A model generated the notes under the pieces. That model searched no databases and had not been told where the DNA came from. It saw only the letters and a list, made by a program, of their open reading frames with translations. Below, one piece after another: positions 5,742 to 12,015 of a DNA stretch of 13,598 bases (the stretch's first letter is position 1; each line of letters begins with the position of its first letter). The DNA lies in the NCBI GenBank assembly GCA_023386115.1, contig JAEWKL010000386.1, forward strand, positions 1 to 13,598, read 5' to 3'. The stretch comes from Pseudomonadota bacterium. GTDB taxonomy: Bacteria > Pseudomonadota > Alphaproteobacteria > Rhizobiales > Beijerinckiaceae. The position numbers and the translations under genes were made by a program.

Positions 5742-6644
5742 CTATCCCGCCCGCGCCAGGATCAGGTCGGTGGCCGCCGAGACGACCCGGTTGCGCCCCG
5801 TGCTCTTGGCCTCGTAGAGGGCGATGTCGGCGCGCTTGAGCAGGCCGCCGACGGTCTCGCCCTCGGACCAGGCGCTGACGCCGAAGCTCGCGGTGAGCTG
5901 TACCGGGCCGCGTTGGCCCTTGAAGCGCAGCTGCGTGCAGCGAAGCCGCAGGCGCCCGGCGGCGGCCTCGGCCTCCTCCAGGGTGCGCCCCGGCAGGGCC
6001 AGGGCGAATTCCTCGCCGCCGACGCGCCCGGCGATGCCGCCAGCCTCGGTCAGCAGCTCCGCGGCGACGCCCCGGATCGCGGTGTCGCCGACCTCGTGGC
6101 CGTGCTGGTCGTTGATGGCCTTGAACTGGTCGATGTCGACCATGACCATCGACAGCCTTCCATGGGCACCGGCCCGGTCCGCGACCTCGCCGACCCTTTG
6201 CAGGAAGGCGCGGCGGTTGAGGAGCCCGGTCAGCGCGTCGGCCTCCGCGAGGCGGATCAGCTCGCGCTGCATCCCGGTCATCCGCTCGGCCGCCCGCAGG
6301 CGGGCATAGAGCTCCTCCGGGCCCGGCGGCTTGTCGATGAAGTCGTCCGAGCCGCTGTCGAGCGCCTCCGCCAGGTTGCGGGCGTTGCGGGCCGACGACA
6401 TCGTGATGATGTAGAGCGGCCGGTGCGCATCCGCGAGCAGCCGGGCCGACCAGCACAGCTCCAGGCCGCTGAGGGGACGAACCTCGAGGCTGGTGATCAG
6501 GGTGGTGACCGACGCGTTGTCGGTGACGAAATCGAGCGCCTCGCGCGAATCCGTGAACGCGTCCACGGTATGGCCGCGGGGCGTCAGGAGCCCGCTGATG
6601 ACCTTGAGCACCACCCGGCTCGGATCGACGACGACGATGTGCAT
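5742..6644 (-). CDS. Diguanylate cyclase, receiver-GGDEF, with an altered receiver
   Basis: This 300-residue protein is predicted to make cyclic di-GMP from two GTP, the second messenger that sets biofilm and motility state. Residues 1-120 form a CheY-like receiver (MHIVVVDPSRVVLKVISGLL) that keeps Asp7 and the conserved Lys105 (FIDKPP). The phosphorylated Asp, however, is Ser52 in LITSLEVRPLSGLEL. Residues 130-290 form the GGDEF domain: EADALTGLLNRRAF (134-147), MVDIDQFKAINDQHGHEVGD (168-187) and the active-site loop GGEEF (209-213). All catalytic residues appear present. The inhibitory RxxD site before GGEEF reads ExxG, so product inhibition by that route is not expected. GGGGGA stands five bases before ATG 6644. 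The layout resembles PleD/WspR-like cyclases, but control by a phosphorelay is unlikely. It has no membrane segment and should be cytoplasmic. Confidence 0.93.
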   Translation of the reverse strand: MHIVVVDPSRVVLKVISGLLTPRGHTVDAFTDSREALDFVTDNASVTTLITSLEVRPLSGLELCWSARLLADAHRPLYIITMSSARNARNLAEALDSGSDDFIDKPPGPEELYARLRAAERMTGMQRELIRLAEADALTGLLNRRAFLQRVGEVADRAGAHGRLSMVMVDIDQFKAINDQHGHEVGDTAIRGVAAELLTEAGGIAGRVGGEEFALALPGRTLEEAEAAAGRLRLRCTQLRFKGQRGPVQLTASFGVSAWSEGETVGGLLKRADIALYEAKSTGRNRVVSAATDLILARAG

Positions 6645-6746
6645 GGCGTCCCCCGGCAGGAGGACCTACTCCCGCTTCCCGCGACGAGGTTGCGCGCGAA
6701 GGTTTAACGCCCTCTCAAAGCCTGACCTGCGATCGCGGAGCTTACG

Positions 6747-7073
6747 GTGAGGCCGCGCAAGACGGTGCCGACCACCCCGGACGGGCGCTACATCGTGGTG
6801 CGCGGGCGGCTGTGGCGCTGCTCCGATCCGTCCCTGCCGGCAGCCCGCCGCGAGGCCCTGGTGCAGGACCTGATGCGGGCCCGCCGCGCGGTGCGCGACG
6901 CGAAGGCCGAAGGCGGGACCACCCTGGCCGAGGCCCGCGCGGCGGTCGACGCGGCCAAGCACGGCCTCGGCGAGCGAGGCCCGCCCTGGTGGACGGACGG
7001 GGCGCCGGACTACAACCGGCACCTCGCCCGCAACACGCCCTACGCGGCGTGGTTCGCGGGTCTGGGGGCGTGA
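6747..7073 (+). CDS. Small conserved protein of unknown function
   Basis: This is a 108-residue soluble basic protein. It opens with TPDGRYIVVRGRLWRCSDPSLP (9-30), continues with a charged, Ala-rich helical stretch (33-75, ARREALVQDLMRARRAVRDAK and EARAAVDAAKHGLGERG), and ends with PPWWTDGAPDYNRHLARNTPYAAWFAG. The aromatic-rich C-terminus and the VRGRLWR motif look like a small family I remember from Methylobacterium and rhizobia; it is sometimes labelled a Tol-related biopolymer transporter protein, a label I see no sequence reason to accept. There is no signal peptide or membrane segment. The start is GTG 6747 with GGAG six bases before it. It is divergent from the diguanylate cyclase and ends four bases from the convergent IclR-type gene. 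Good codon structure and ribosome site support a real gene; its role is unknown. Confidence 0.8.
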   Translation: MRPRKTVPTTPDGRYIVVRGRLWRCSDPSLPAARREALVQDLMRARRAVRDAKAEGGTTLAEARAAVDAAKHGLGERGPPWWTDGAPDYNRHLARNTPYAAWFAGLGA

Positions 7074-7077
7074 TCCG

Positions 7078-7902
7078 TCAATCGACGATCCCGAGTGAGC
7101 GCATGCGCTCGATCGTCTCGATCAGCCTCGGGCCGGTGTCCCGGCGCAGGACCTCCTCGGTGAGCAGGAAGGCCGGGCCGCTGATGTTGAGCGCGAAGTG
7201 GCCGCGCCCGCCGGGGGCGTGGATCGGGGCCGCGACGGCGTTGATGTCCTGATGCCAGATGCCGACGCCGACGCAGAAGCCGTGCGCGGCGATCTCGGCG
7301 GCGCAGCGGCGATAGGTCTGGTCGAGCCGCGCCGCATCGGCGCCGTCGCGGCGCAGACGGGTCATGAGCGCGGATCGTTCCGCCTCGTCGAGGCTCGACA
7401 GCGTCGCCATGCCCATCGCGCTGCGGGAAAGCGGCAGGCGATAGCCGACCTCGCTCGACAGGACGATGCGCTGGCCCTGGCCGCGCCAGAGCTGAACGTA
7501 GACGCTCGACAGCCCATCGAGGAGGCCGAGCGCCACGTGGGCCTGCACGGCCGTGGCGAGGTCCTGCAGGAACGGCTTCACCATCTGCGGGAAGGAGTTC
7601 TGCCGCAGGAAGGCGGCGCTCAGCGCCAGCACAGCGGGACCCAGGCCGTAGCGCTCGCCCTCCGGATCGTGGACCAGGTAGCCGAGGGACAGGAGCGTGT
7701 GGGTCAGTCGCGAGACGGTGGGCTTCGGCAGGCCGGTGCGGGACGCGATCTCGCGGTTGCCCAGCATCTCGGCCGCGTCCCGGAAGGCGCGCAGGACCTG
7801 GAGGCCGCGGGCGAGCGCGGTGACGAATTGCCGGTCGCCGTCCTCCGGCTCCGCGCTCTCCTGCATGATCGCGCCGGCGCGCGCCGCCACCGCCTGTGCC
7901 AT
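7078..7902 (-). CDS. IclR-family transcriptional regulator
   Basis: This 274-residue regulator has an N-terminal winged helix-turn-helix (about 28-90: ALARGLQVLRAFRDA, NREIASRTGLPKPTVSRLTHTL, GYLVHDPEGERYGLGPA). Its C-terminal IclR effector domain runs from about 105 to 270 (VQAHVALGLLDG, LPLSRSAMGMATLSSL, CAAEIAAHGFCVGVGIWHQDINAVAAPI). The effector domain typically binds a small organic acid or aromatic compound and sets repression or activation. A GGGAGGGAGG site stands just before ATG 7902. The gene is divergent from the ABC importer operon across 230 bases, the classic position for a local regulator, so control of that operon is a strong inference. Candidate operators lie in the gap. The effector, and hence the importer substrate, cannot be read from the sequence. 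Confidence 0.95.
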   Translation of the reverse strand: MAQAVAARAGAIMQESAEPEDGDRQFVTALARGLQVLRAFRDAAEMLGNREIASRTGLPKPTVSRLTHTLLSLGYLVHDPEGERYGLGPAVLALSAAFLRQNSFPQMVKPFLQDLATAVQAHVALGLLDGLSSVYVQLWRGQGQRIVLSSEVGYRLPLSRSAMGMATLSSLDEAERSALMTRLRRDGADAARLDQTYRRCAAEIAAHGFCVGVGIWHQDINAVAAPIHAPGGRGHFALNISGPAFLLTEEVLRRDTGPRLIETIERMRSLGIVD

Positions 7903-7988
7903 GCTGCCGCCTCCCTCCCACGCCCTGTCTTGCGGATCTCGTCCCGGGCGACTCCAAGGTGACGGGACGCCGCCGGCTCGGCAACATG

Positions 7989-8015
7989 TTTCGCGATGCG
8001 GATCGGCATTTCGCG
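7989..8015. promoter_or_regulatory. Candidate IclR operator region (direct repeat plus imperfect dyad)
   Basis: TTTCGCG occurs at 7989-7995 and 8009-8015, 20 bases apart, about two helix turns. Between the copies, ATGC (7996-7999) and GCAT (8006-8009) form a dyad, and the CGCGA/TCGCG flanks extend it imperfectly. This is the most ordered part of the divergent gap and lies well before both genes. IclR proteins usually bind tandem or overlapping dyads upstream of divergent targets. The match is by eye only. Confidence 0.4.
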
Positions 8016-8054
8016 TCTTGACCCATCCCGGACGGGGAGGCAGTGTCAGATCAA

Positions 8055-8091
8055 GGCGGGCAAGGACCCGCCGGCGACGCCGAATGCGGCG
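8055..8091 (+). other. Two hairpins in the leader of the importer operon
   Basis: GGCGGG (8055-8060) pairs with CCCGCC (8067-8072) around a six-base loop. CGCCG (8078-8082) pairs with CGGCG (8087-8091) around AATG. If transcription starts upstream of 8055, the binding-protein mRNA would begin with these hairpins, which could shield its 5' end. No riboswitch class is recognised. Confidence 0.3.
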
Positions 8092-8108
8092 CGCCCGCTA
8101 AGAATACA

Positions 8109-8121
8109 GGAACGCCATTCC
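8109..8121. promoter_or_regulatory. Small dyad next to the binding-protein ribosome site
   Basis: GGAA (8109-8112), a five-base spacer, then TTCC (8118-8121) resembles the GGAA/TTCC half-sites of several IclR-family operators. It abuts the AGGAGG ribosome site at 8122-8127. Binding here would block elongation or translation. The half-sites are short, so chance is a real possibility. Confidence 0.25.
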
Positions 8122-8132
8122 AGGAGGACGCC

Positions 8133-9371
8133 TTGGTCAAGACCCTCGCGCGCATCACGGCTGCCGGCCTCGTGGCCCTGGCGGCCTCGACTGCGCTCGC
8201 CGCGCCGATGAGCCTGAAGATCGCCTTCGTCGATCCGCTCTCCGGCGGCGGGGCCAGCACCGGCGAGGCCGGGCTGAAGACCTTCCAGTTCATGGCCGAG
8301 CAGCTCAACGCCAAGAACCCCGACCTGAAGCTCGAGGTGACCGGCTACGACAACAAGCTCAACCCGCAGGAGAGCCTGGTCCAGCTCCAGAAGGCGATCG
8401 ATTCCGGCGCCCGGGTGGTGGTTCAGGGCAATGGCTCCTCGGTCGGGGCCGCGCTGATCGACTTCGTCGGCAAGTACAACGACCGCAATCCTGGCAAGGA
8501 GATCATCTATCTCAACTATGCCGCGGTCGATCCGGCGCTGACCAATGCCAAGTGCAATTACTGGCACTTCCGGTTTGATGCCAATTCCGACATCAAGATG
8601 CAGGCCCTGACCAACTACATCAAGGGCAAGCCTGAGGTGAAGAAGGTCTACCTGATCAACCAGGATTACTCGCACGGCCAGGCGGTGCGCGCCGCGGCCC
8701 GGGCGATGCTGAAGGAGAAGCGGCCCGACATCCAGATCGTCGGCGACGAGGTGGCGCCGCTGCAGAAGGTCAACGACTTCTCGCCCTACATCGCCAAGAT
8801 CAAGGCCTCGGGCGCCGACACGGTGATCACCGGCAACTGGGCGCAGGACATGGCGCTGCTGCTGAAGGCGGCGGGCGATGCCGGGCTTCAGGCCAATTTC
8901 TACACCTATTACGGCGGCGGCAGCGGCGGTCCGACGGCGATCAAGCAGGCCAACCTCCCCGACCGGGTGTTCCAGATCGCCGAGGGCTACGCCAATATCG
9001 ACTCCAAGGCCGGCCACGACTTCGAGACCGCCTTCCGCGCCAAGACCGGCCAGGAGCTGACCTATCCGCGGGTGGTCAACCTGATGAACATCCTGGCCAA
9101 GGCGACGCTCAACGCCAAGTCGACCGACCCGAAGGCGATCGCCAAGGCGATGGATGCGATCCACAACGACACGCTCTACGGCAAGGACAGCTTCATCCGG
9201 CCGGACGACCACCAGATCTTCCAGCCGATCTACATCTCGCGCTTCGGCCCGGTCGATATGTCGAAGGTCCTCGACAGCGAGAATACCGGCTGGGGCTGGA
9301 CCGGATCGGGCGAGATCAGCGCCCAGGACACCCTGCTGCCGACCACCTGCAAGATGGACCGGCCGAGCTGA
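8133..9371 (+). CDS. Periplasmic substrate-binding protein of a branched-chain amino acid type ABC importer
   Basis: This 412-residue secreted protein captures the substrate in the periplasm and delivers it to the LivH/LivM-like permease. A Sec signal peptide is plain: a basic start (VKTLAR), a hydrophobic stretch ITAAGLVALAASTALA, and a likely cut after ALA (residue 23). The mature part is a Peripla_BP_6 fold: LKIAFVDPLSGGGASTGEAG (28-47), Y-D-N-K-LNPQESLVQLQKAI, VVVQGNGSSVGAAL, KVYLINQDYSHGQAV (171-185) and GADTVITGNWAQDM (227-240). Only two cysteines, 141 and 406, are present. The start is the rare TTG at 8133, chosen because AGGAGG stands five bases before it and the signal peptide begins there; a GTG at 8043 would bury the signal peptide behind 30 residues. 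The ligand is not predictable: this family also carries amides, aromatic acids and other compounds. Confidence 0.93.
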   Translation: MVKTLARITAAGLVALAASTALAAPMSLKIAFVDPLSGGGASTGEAGLKTFQFMAEQLNAKNPDLKLEVTGYDNKLNPQESLVQLQKAIDSGARVVVQGNGSSVGAALIDFVGKYNDRNPGKEIIYLNYAAVDPALTNAKCNYWHFRFDANSDIKMQALTNYIKGKPEVKKVYLINQDYSHGQAVRAAARAMLKEKRPDIQIVGDEVAPLQKVNDFSPYIAKIKASGADTVITGNWAQDMALLLKAAGDAGLQANFYTYYGGGSGGPTAIKQANLPDRVFQIAEGYANIDSKAGHDFETAFRAKTGQELTYPRVVNLMNILAKATLNAKSTDPKAIAKAMDAIHNDTLYGKDSFIRPDDHQIFQPIYISRFGPVDMSKVLDSENTGWGWTGSGEISAQDTLLPTTCKMDRPS

Positions 9372-9378
9372 GGGAGGG

Positions 9379-9391
9379 AGGGCGGCGCCCT
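9379..9391 (+). terminator. Short hairpin after the binding-protein gene
   Basis: AGGGC (9379-9383) and GCCCT (9387-9391) form a five-base stem with a three-base loop, seven bases past the stop codon. It may stabilise the 3' end of a processed binding-protein mRNA. Without a U tract, full termination is doubtful. Confidence 0.3.
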
Positions 9392-9422
9392 GAGGTGACG
9401 GGGTGCCGCTTCGCGTCGCTTG

Positions 9423-9625
9423 GATCTTGAACCGCGACGGCCCTTCCCCGGACGACTGGTGCGTCAGCGGAAGGAGATCCGGGATCCAGCACGAGAACTC
9501 GCGACGCGACTGCGCGTCGGCCACGTGGTTGGAAGTCGGGGCCGCTTCGCGGCGAGTCTGACGGCTGGATCCCGGATCTCCTTCCACGTCGTTTCAGTCG
9601 TCCGGGAAAGGGCGGGGTTGAGATC
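9423..9625. repeat. Palindromic intergenic element of about 200 bp between binding-protein and permease genes
   Basis: Two 22-base arms, 9469-9490 and 9564-9585, are exact reverse complements, each built around GGAGATCCGGGATCC. Outside them, CCCTTCCCCGGACGACTG (9441-9458) matches the reverse complement of 9595-9612 at 17 of 18 bases, and 9423-9433 pairs with 9616-9625 with one gap. The core holds CGACGCG/CGCGTCG (9502-9508, 9513-9519), the palindrome CCACGTGG (9521-9528) near the exact centre, and GCCGC/GCGGC (9541-9545, 9549-9553). There is no coding capacity with family similarity, no transposase and no clear target-site duplication. It looks like an interspersed palindromic repeat (REP or MITE-like). 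I remember similar sequence in Methylobacterium genomes, but have not checked. In the mRNA it would fold into a very long stem. Confidence 0.8.
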
Positions 9626-9713
9626 AGTCTGAGCCGGCGGGACGACCGCCGCGCATCCGCCACCCCGGAGCTTTGCCACGGTCCCGGCGCCCCGCACCGG
9701 CAGGAGACCCCGC
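9626..9713. other. Remaining gap before the LivH-like gene
   Basis: Between the palindromic element and the permease start lie 88 bases that could carry an internal promoter. I see no good -35/-10 pair. The AGGAG site at 9702-9706 belongs to the next gene. Confidence 0.4.
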
Positions 9714-10667
9714 GTGCTCGAACTCGTCATCATCTCGACGCTGAACGGCGTGCTCTACGGGATGCTGCTCTTCCTGATGGCGAGCGGCCTCACCCTGATC
9801 TTCAGCATGATGGGCGTGCTCAACTTTGCGCATGCCAGCTTCTACATGCTGGGCGCGTTCTTCGGCTACCAGATCAGCCGCTTCACCGGATTCTGGGTCG
9901 GCCTCGTCGTCGCGCCAGTGGTGGTCGGCGGGATCGGGGCGCTCGTCGAGCGCTACGGCCTGCGCAACGTCCACCGCCACGGCCACGTGCCGGAACTGCT
10001 CTTCACCTTCGGCCTCGCCTACGTCATCGAGGAGGTGGTGCAGATGGTCTGGGGCAAGCTGCCGGTCGATTACCGCGTGCCGGCCATCCTCGACTTTCCG
10101 GCCTTCACGGTGTTCGGCACCAACTACCCGGCCTACAAGCTGTTCATGCTGGTGATCTCGGTGGTGATCTTCATCGCCCTGCTGGCCGTCCTGACGCGGA
10201 CGCGGGTCGGGCTGATCATCCAGGCGGCCCTGACCCATCCCAACATGGTGGCGATGCTCGGCCACGATGTCCCGAAGGTGTTCATGCTGGTCTTCGGCGT
10301 CGGCACGGGTCTCGCCGCGGTCGCGGGCGTCATCGCCGGGCCGGCGCTCGTGACCCAGGCCAACATGGCGGGGCTCCTCGGGCCGATCCTGTTCGTGGTG
10401 GTCGTCGTCGGGGGCTTGGGCTCGCTCACCGGCGCCTTCGCGGCCTCGCTCCTGATCGGGCTGGTGCAGACCTTCGCGATCTCGCTCGACGTCTCGGTCG
10501 CCAGCGTCCTCCAGGCCGTCGGCATCGACGCCGCGCCGTCGGGCGGCGTGCTGGGCGACCTGTGGAACGTGACGATCGCCCAGGTCGGGCCGATCATCCC
10601 CTACCTCCTGCTGGTCGTCGTGCTGATCGCGCGGCCGACCGGCCTGCTCGGGAACCGCGAAGCATGA
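9714..10667 (+). CDS. LivH-like permease of the ABC importer
   Basis: This 317-residue inner-membrane protein is one of two permease subunits that form the translocation path. About eight hydrophobic segments are visible. The N-terminal family pattern LNGVLYGMLLFLMASGLTLIFSMMGVLNFAHASFYMLGAF (10-49) is typical of LivH. The coupling region contacting an ATPase is TRTRVGLIIQAALTHPNMVAMLGHDV (161-186), and GGLGSLTGAFAASLLIGLVQ (233-252) follows. A polar stretch at 258-292 (after ISLDVSVASVL, with GIDAAPSGGVLGDLW) is longer than in Escherichia coli LivH and may form a periplasmic loop near the binding protein. The start is GTG 9714, with AGGAG seven bases before it. Its stop overlaps the next start as ATGA, so translation of the two permeases is coupled. 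Confidence 0.93.
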   Translation: MLELVIISTLNGVLYGMLLFLMASGLTLIFSMMGVLNFAHASFYMLGAFFGYQISRFTGFWVGLVVAPVVVGGIGALVERYGLRNVHRHGHVPELLFTFGLAYVIEEVVQMVWGKLPVDYRVPAILDFPAFTVFGTNYPAYKLFMLVISVVIFIALLAVLTRTRVGLIIQAALTHPNMVAMLGHDVPKVFMLVFGVGTGLAAVAGVIAGPALVTQANMAGLLGPILFVVVVVGGLGSLTGAFAASLLIGLVQTFAISLDVSVASVLQAVGIDAAPSGGVLGDLWNVTIAQVGPIIPYLLLVVVLIARPTGLLGNREA

Positions 10668-11992
10668 GCGACCTTGCCGACATCGCGCCGTCCGGGTCCT
10701 TCGCGCAGGCAGGCAGCCGCCCGTCGATCCGCCCGCGGGGGCTAAGCCTCGTCGCCCGGGTCGTGCCCTGGCTCCTCGCCGCCGCGATCCTCGTCGTGGC
10801 ACCGCTGGTCTTCACCAGCGGAACGGCGCTGACCATGATGAGCCTGATGGGCATCATGGTGGTGTTCTCCCTGTCCTACAACATGCTGCTCGGCCAGACC
10901 GGGCTCCTGTCCTTCGGCCACGCGGTCTATTACGGCTTGGGCGCCTTCTTCACCGTCCACGCGATGAACCTGGTGGCGTCCTTGCGCCTGCCCGTGCCGT
11001 TGCCGCTGATGCCGGTCGTGGGGGGGCTCGCCGGCCTCGCCTTCGGGATCCTGTTCGGGGCGATCTCGACCCGGCGCGCCGGTACCGTCTTCGCCATGAT
11101 CTCGCTCGGCATCGCGGAGCTGGTGTCGTCCGGCTCGCACGTCCTGAACAGCTTCTTCGGCGGCGAGGAGGGCATCACCGCCAACCGCACCAAGATGCTG
11201 CGGCTGTTCGATCTGAGCTTCGGACCGCAGGTCCAGGTCTACTACCTGATCGCCGCCTGGTGCCTGATCTGCGCGGTGGCGATGTACGCGATCACCCGGA
11301 CGCCGCTCGGCCGCCTGTGCAACGCCGTGCGGGAGAACCCGGAGCGGGTCGAGTTCCTGGGCTACGAGCCGCAGGCGATCCGCATCACCGCCTTCTGCCT
11401 CTCGGCGCTGTTCGCCGGAGTCGCGGGCGCGCTGGCGGCGATCAACTTCGAGATCGCCAACTCGGCCTATCTCGGGGTGCATCAGTCCGGCGTGGTGCTG
11501 CTCGCGACCTTCATCGGCGGCATCGGCACCTTCATCGGCCCGGTCGTCGGCGCCGTGGTGGTGACGCTGCTCCAGGTCTCGCTCAGCGACCTGACGGAAG
11601 TCTGGCAGCTCTATTTCGGGCTCCTGTTCATCGCCATCGTGATGTTCGCCCCCGGCGGCATCGCCGGCCTTGCCCTGATGCACGGCCCGCTCATCCGCGC
11701 CGGCACCGCCCACCGCTTGGCTCCGGCCTACCTCCTGGCGCTCGGGCCGTTCGTCATCCTGCTGGCGGGCCTCATCGGGCTGATCGAGATGGCGTTCCGG
11801 GTCCTGGTCAAGGCGAGCGACGGTACCGAGATGAGCCTCGCCGGCATCCCCTTCGACGCCGCCCATGGCCTGCCCTGGATCGTGGCCGGCGCGATGGCGA
11901 TCGGCGGCGGGCTGGCTCTACGCGCCGTGCTGCCCCGGGTCGCGGCCGCCTGGCACGAGGCCTCCGCCGCCGCCAAGGAGAAGCTGGCATGA
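10664..11992 (+). CDS. LivM-like permease with an extended C-terminus
   Basis: This 442-residue inner-membrane protein is the second permease subunit. The family core spans about 30-340: VFSLSYNMLLGQTGLLSFGHAVYYGLGAF (67-95), the STRRAGTVFAMISLGIAEL region (135-153), coupling segment TRTPLGRLCNAVRENPERVEFLGYEP (211-236), AGVAGALAAINFEIAN (251-266) and GGIGTFIGPVVGA (285-297). The core ends near FAPGGIAGLALMHGPL (328-343). About 100 further residues follow, with two hydrophobic segments (about 354-380 and 403-425) and a charged end (WHEASAAAKEKLA). An amino-terminal tail of about 28 polar residues precedes the first membrane segment. ATG 10664 overlaps the LivH-like stop by four bases; earlier in-frame starts lie inside that gene. 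The stop again overlaps the LivG-like start. The family is sure; the role of the extension is unknown. Confidence 0.93.
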   Translation: MSDLADIAPSGSFAQAGSRPSIRPRGLSLVARVVPWLLAAAILVVAPLVFTSGTALTMMSLMGIMVVFSLSYNMLLGQTGLLSFGHAVYYGLGAFFTVHAMNLVASLRLPVPLPLMPVVGGLAGLAFGILFGAISTRRAGTVFAMISLGIAELVSSGSHVLNSFFGGEEGITANRTKMLRLFDLSFGPQVQVYYLIAAWCLICAVAMYAITRTPLGRLCNAVRENPERVEFLGYEPQAIRITAFCLSALFAGVAGALAAINFEIANSAYLGVHQSGVVLLATFIGGIGTFIGPVVGAVVVTLLQVSLSDLTEVWQLYFGLLFIAIVMFAPGGIAGLALMHGPLIRAGTAHRLAPAYLLALGPFVILLAGLIGLIEMAFRVLVKASDGTEMSLAGIPFDAAHGLPWIVAGAMAIGGGLALRAVLPRVAAAWHEASAAAKEKLA

Positions 11993-12015
11993 GTCCCGCG
12001 AGCATGAGTCCCGCG
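11989..12015 (+). repeat. Duplicated start region of the LivG-like gene
   Basis: ATGAGTCCCGCG occurs at 11989-12000 and again at 12004-12015, a 12-base direct repeat with a 15-base period, giving the protein start MSPASMSPA. Only the first ATG has a Shine-Dalgarno site (GGAG at 11977-11980). The frame is kept. It is probably a recent slippage or duplication event. Confidence 0.75.

Noticed and set aside
8043..8132. GTG start at 8043 for the binding protein
   Set aside because: It would place 30 residues without signal character before a clear signal peptide. The spacing from its GGGGAGG is only about two bases, against a perfect site for TTG 8133.
8046..9587. 513-codon open frame on the minus strand
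   Set aside because: Antisense to the binding-protein gene and the palindromic repeat. The sense strand has a signal peptide and clear family motifs.
9423..9625. Small genes inside the palindromic element
   Set aside because: Short open frames on both strands exist (some giving peptides such as KEIRDP), but they arise from the repeat itself and have no ribosome sites or domains. The DNA symmetry explains the sequence better.
9423..9625. CRISPR array or rho-independent terminator
   Set aside because: There is one inverted repeat, not regularly spaced direct repeats, and no T tract follows. It was kept as a palindromic repeat.
9624..11866. Long minus-strand open frames opposite the two permease genes
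   Set aside because: Rich in His, Asp, Glu and Arg because they mirror hydrophobic codons on the other strand. No motif or ribosome site supports them.
11260..11988. Upstream extension of the LivG-like frame
   Set aside because: It lies inside the LivM-like gene in another frame. The ABC domain begins just after 11989, where the ribosome site and ATGA overlap are found.
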